Assembly (NCBI RefSeq): GCF_030272615.1 | Contig: NC_081413.1 | Location: 336,345,302-336,409,301, forward strand | Direction of reading: 5' to 3' | Source: Cryptomeria japonica | Lineage: Eukaryota; Streptophyta; Pinopsida; Cupressales; Cupressaceae | DNA: 64,000 bases | Part shown: positions 60,129 through 64,000 of the stretch, one piece after another | Layout: each line of letters begins with the position of its first letter | How positions within the stretch are numbered: the first letter of the stretch is position 1 | Notes under the pieces: model-generated | Told to the model about the DNA's origin: nothing | Databases searched by the model: none | What the model saw: only the letters and a program-made list of their open reading frames with translations | Position numbers and translations under genes: made by a program

Positions 60129-60285
60129 CACGTGGTAGGGTATTCCCACCACGTGGGATGGTAGTTGTTGCTACCGTAAGGTAGCAGCACTACCGATGGT
60201 AGTGACTACTACCATAAGGTAGCGGCACTACCGGTTGGTAGTGTCTGCTACCGTATGGTAGCAACACTACCAATAGGTAGCTTGC
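60129..60285. repeat. Paired CACGTG and GGTAG/CTACC array (element C 3' LTR)
   Basis: CACGTG at 60129 and 60150 is followed by palindromic units such as GGTAGCAGCACTACC near 60180, better preserved than in the 5' LTR. Confidence 0.9.
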
Positions 60286-62339
60286 CACCGCTTTTCACCT
60301 TTTCCCTCATTGCGGTTTTATTATGAAATGTGTTCGTTGTGTAATAGCAGCGTGAGATTAAATTTATATTTAGCTTTCAATATTACTTTTATCAATATGT
60401 TTATATATCTATATATATATATTTAGTTTTTTTTAAATCAAGGCATTAGTTCTATGAGATCTATTTGGTAAATTAGATTTATTCTAGAAATAGATTAAAT
60501 ATTTTAATATAATTCTTATGTTATATCTTTGATATGGATTTTTATTATTTGGATTATTGTGCTGGAATAAAAAAAATTGAATGACGTCTTAGGATGATGT
60601 ATTATTAATGTGGGGCATTTTATTAAATTTTAATTGATGAATTTGCAAGTGTTTATGATGTTGTTATTCTCAAAGATGGTCTGAGTTCAATTTTAGTGAA
60701 TCTAGTATTTCTTGTAAGGAGTTTATTTGGTACAATTTCTTGTCTATGTTTAGTCACCCTGTTGTGGTGTATTTTGTACCTCTTGATCAGGTGATGTATT
60801 TATGACCTCGTTGTTTTAACCATATTGTTCTTATTCCTTATGGTTAACCAAGGGTTAGTAAGTCTTTATTTTGGTCACCTGTATGGTTGTAGTGGTTTTA
60901 TGGCTGTCTGTTTCACCATAGGGTCTTCGTAGAGTGACCATGTTTTTTAGTGTCCTATGACAGAGTGGCTTTTGAGTGGGGGTCACGCCCAAAGTGGTTG
61001 GCAGGATAACCCCTCGAAAGTCAAATAATAAGTGATAACCTAATAATTGATTAGGGGGTGGGTAGTTTATATCTTTAATTAATATATTGTACCCCGCACA
61101 TGGTTGAGTTCTTGTATAGGCTCAAGATGTAGTGGGAAGGCCTGGAATGGCAAACCGACCACCTTGTCTTCATGAAGGGTTGGTAGGGTTTGCATGAGAC
61201 TTCGATGGAACCTATGGAGGCCTACCCCATAGGTTCTAGAAAGGTTACCAGGATAACTCATGATGGGGGTCGGGACCAATGGAGGCCTACCTAGGGTAAC
61301 CATCATAATTTATGTGATGACACTCTCTCTTTAGGTTCACTTGAGTATTATGATGCTGAGTTCACCTGGATTATTGTGGAGTCGTATTGTACTATCATCC
61401 ATGTCTTGCTTATGTTTGCTTGAGGGTCTACTGTTATCTCCTAGCATGGTGGGGTGATTCTATTTTGGGATCACATGGTCGGATGGTAGTGCCCCTTCCC
61501 ATCAGATGTTCTTGTTCGTGCCTTCATGTGAGGATTGGCTTTGTAGGTGTTCTTGTGGTTTGTGATTCGTGCATCATCTCATGTTGGAGATTGTTTCCCT
61601 TTTGAGACCTATGTGGTCATTTGTATCAATGGATTTATGTAACCTTGTATTTGGTAAAGATGTTAACTTTATATGTATTATTGGAAGCCATGTATTTTAT
61701 GAGCAATGTAATCTTAAGTTTTGGATGTTATTATATCAGTTATCCTTATGCTTTGTGCAAATTCTTTATTGAAGAGAAAATTATATTGTAATACCTCAAT
61801 ATTTAAATGATGATATATGTTATATGTTTATGGTTTATTATGTTCAATGAGTAAATGTTGGTTAATTGGATTAATCTTAATTATGGAATTTAACCTTTCA
61901 TTCTTCATTGGTAACCCTTTATGAATTCTTGTGTTAGTCTTCCGCTTGTGTTAGTAGTGTGCAATGTAGTAATTAAAACACTTAATGTGATTTATACTTT
62001 TAAAAAAATAAAAAATTATTTCCCCCTTAGTTGCTGTAATGCCCCGCCAGGAAACCCCTAAGGGTTTAAGTTAAAAACACTCAAATAGAGTGTAAATTTT
62101 ATTTTTTTTAAATAATAATTAAGAGCGTTAATGAAAAGTTACAATATTAAGATAGATTGAAGTTATCTCAAAGTTATCTCTAACTAGATAACACAGCGGA
62201 AGGCTAAATGATCCTAAGAGGTTTCCCAATGCGATTACATAACCTTACACCCAACTCAACTTGCGTCATAAGATCCAATAAACTGATTATCTTAATTACG
62301 AGATAATGCATAGATCTTGATTATATATGTGTTCAATGG

Positions 62340-63300
62340 TTTGACATCTTAGAATTTTAGGAAGCGTTCATTTACTTTGGTGGTTAGGAGGCCTTTAATA
62401 GGTTATTTATTCAATGCACTTAAATTCATAATTTTCATTAAGAGGTCTCCCAAAAAGTTCATGTGTTTAATATAATGAAGTTCATTCCTTGGGTTAGTGG
62501 TATCCATTCACAATTGATTTCATTCTTAAATGTTAAAAATATGCCTAATGAGATTCATTCATTTGAGGTTAAACTACGATTAATAAAACAAGGATTCCTT
62601 CATTTGATTTTAAAGTATCCACCCTCATTTGATATATATTTCTTAAATATTAACAGGTATGGTTAATAAGAAGAATTCGTTCCTTAAGGATTAACTACAA
62701 CAATTAGAGTGAGATCCCTTCATTTGATTTCATGCATAGCCAACTAATGAGTTGAAGATTCTTATGAAAGGTATAATGTGAGTAGCCATGGAATTCTTTT
62801 GAAGTTTAATAATTGCAAATAAATGGACTAATTTTCATTGAGATGGATAAGCATTAGGACTCATGAGAGCATCCTTTAAATTAAAGTATCGTTAACTCGA
62901 TGACAATCATCATTTCAAGATTAGAGTAATAAGATCATAATGACGTTCTTCTATTAGGATTTAAAATACAAATATCTTATTGCATATCTCTTTTTTTGTT
63001 AAATGAAATTAATAGGAGAGAGATACTTTTACTAGAATTTAATGTATAAACAACTAATCAATTATTTCCCATTCTAGTTCAATTTTAGCAAACATGAGGG
63101 ATTTCCTTTTATAAGGATTAACATATGGGTTTTCTAGTTGAGTTCACCCAATTATAGAAATAATCTGGTGAGGGTTATTGTTAAGATTAAAACGTGAAAT
63201 AACTTAACAAATCATCCAATGCCAATGAAGCATAATTAACATGGCGTGAATTCATTCACTAAGGTAAAAGATAGATGTTTATATGATGTTCAACCTTTTA
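62340..63300. repeat. Degenerate minisatellite
   Basis: Imperfect TTCATTCCTT / TTCATTTGATT-type cores followed by AAGGTTAA-like sequence recur many times, with irregular spacing of a few tens of bp. It is the expanded equivalent of the five-unit array at 9937-10103. Confidence 0.6.
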
Positions 63301-63670
63301 ATCTCAATCTGGGAATTGTGACATAAGTTTTAACTTTGTTTCCTCTTTACATTCATTCCATTTATATACTTAACAACAAGTTAATCCAATAAAGTATTCT
63401 AGCAAGATTCTTTCCACTATTACAGTTTAAATTAACATTATCAAATTACTTTTTCCACAACTTTAATTTCAATATTTAAATACTTTGCCATATTCATAAT
63501 TCACAACGTTTTATGAACTTAAATAACTACATTTATCCAGGTGTTTAAGATCATGCACTTAAATTTGAATTCCTTAAATTTCCACCATACACTCATGCAA
63601 GAATACATTCATTCATGATAATTTAAAACATAAAACAAAGCACACTATAAACATCGCATAACACAGATAT

Positions 63671-63734
63671 GATCTCGGAGTTCACCCCGGATGGGCTACA
63701 TCTTCGGGTCTGCTCAACTGCAAGACCCCTATGG
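63671..63734. repeat. Conserved 64-bp block in the LTR fragment, second copy
   Basis: Partner of 10330-10393. The core GGGCTACATCT, then GGGTCTGCTCAACT, is kept while neighbours are diverged. Confidence 0.6.
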
Positions 63735-64000
63735 TATTATATCGTTAGGAATTACATAATTTATAAGTCTTTTACATCTTGCCACTAGGCAAATACAATC
63801 AATATACAACAGACACCTCGGACGTTAATTACAAAATGATCCCTTTTGTAACGGATCCTACTAAATACATCAAGTAAAAAAAACAAGGATTTCTTAACAG
63901 GTGGTACCTTAAATGGAGACTAGACCGACGTTGGATAGACCAAAGCAATCAGATGATGGGGACCCAACAAATTTTGCCAAAATAATAAGTCATGCTCAAG

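Larger units (their letters stand above)
49587..62035 (+). mobile_element. Element C: chromovirus-like Ty3/gypsy retrotransposon
   Basis: The LTRs of about 3.7 kb start TGTAGTACCCC at 49587 and 58216. An iMet primer site follows the first and a purine tract precedes the second. Gag-pol order is gag, protease, RT, RNase H, integrase, then a chromodomain-like tail, standard for Ty3/gypsy chromoviruses. Many stops and frame changes (frame 1 to 3 to 2) make it inactive. In about 160 bp compared by hand the LTRs differ at roughly 14 positions. The 3' LTR is cut at 62035, so target-site duplications cannot be checked. Confidence 0.92.
58216..62035 (+). mobile_element. Element C 3' LTR, truncated at its 3' end
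   Basis: It is colinear with the 5' LTR until a CCCCCTTAGTTGC sequence at 62035. The last roughly 50 bp expected from the 5' copy are missing, replaced by the terminus of a minus-strand LTR. It includes a 72-bp tandem duplication not found in the 5' LTR. Confidence 0.92.
62036..64000 (-). mobile_element. Minus-strand LTR, continues past the window
   Basis: It opens TGTAATGCCCCGCCAGGAAACC, the inverse of an LTR 3' end of the type seen in element C, and matches the fragment at 9640-11306. It contains a long degenerate minisatellite and the conserved block at 63671-63734. No ORF with coding character was seen. Confidence 0.75.

Overview
The window looks like intergenic DNA from a land plant with a very large genome. 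I found no host gene, no tRNA or rRNA gene and no CRISPR array in 64 kb. Nearly everything recognisable is a transposable element, mostly large LTR retrotransposons, old, broken and juxtaposed with one another. The plant assignment rests on the plant-type elements: a Ty3/gypsy element with an archaeal-type RNase H, a chromovirus-like gypsy element, a plant LINE reverse transcriptase and a plant mobile domain (PMD) protein. A conifer or other gymnosperm is my best guess, from the long LTRs, the divergence of LTR pairs (about 4 to 16 percent in the stretches I compared by hand) and the absence of genes. That is inference, not proof.

Layout. 0.2-1.0 kb: minus-strand LINE reverse transcriptase fragment. 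1.0-4.8 kb: remnant of a retroelement carrying an unidentified coiled-coil-rich ORF, with a 236-bp direct repeat at each side. 5-8.3 kb: AT-rich relics. 8.3-9.6 kb: 5' end of an LTR element (LTR, tRNA-iMet primer site, start of a coiled-coil gag). 9.6-11.3 kb: minus-strand LTR fragment. 11.3-23.4 kb: element A, with an LTR pair, a roughly 920-codon Gln/Pro/Ser-rich sense ORF and, near the 3' LTR, an antisense 628-residue PMD ORF. No reverse transcriptase is visible in it. 23.4-25.9 kb: minus-strand LTR related to element C. 27.7-28.8 kb: a 1.1-kb terminal-inverted-repeat element. 30.5-32.5 kb: a decayed ORF of unknown family. 32.5-34.6 kb: LTR-like fragment. 34.6-47.2 kb: element B, a Tat/Ogre-like Ty3/gypsy element with 2.7-kb LTRs. 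49.6-62.0 kb: element C, a chromovirus-like Ty3/gypsy element with 3.7-kb LTRs. 62.0-64.0 kb: start of another minus-strand LTR.

Three themes connect the regions. First, almost every premature stop I could assign is a TAG, TAA or TGA where the family or frame calls for Gln (CAG/CAA), Arg (CGA) or Trp. This fits C-to-T decay of methylated DNA. Second, several unrelated LTRs, and the terminal-inverted-repeat element, each carry a local array of palindromic repeats, different in sequence but alike in design. Third, element A is an LTR element with two non-pol ORFs on opposite strands. I consider it the best candidate for something under-described, together with the palindrome arrays.
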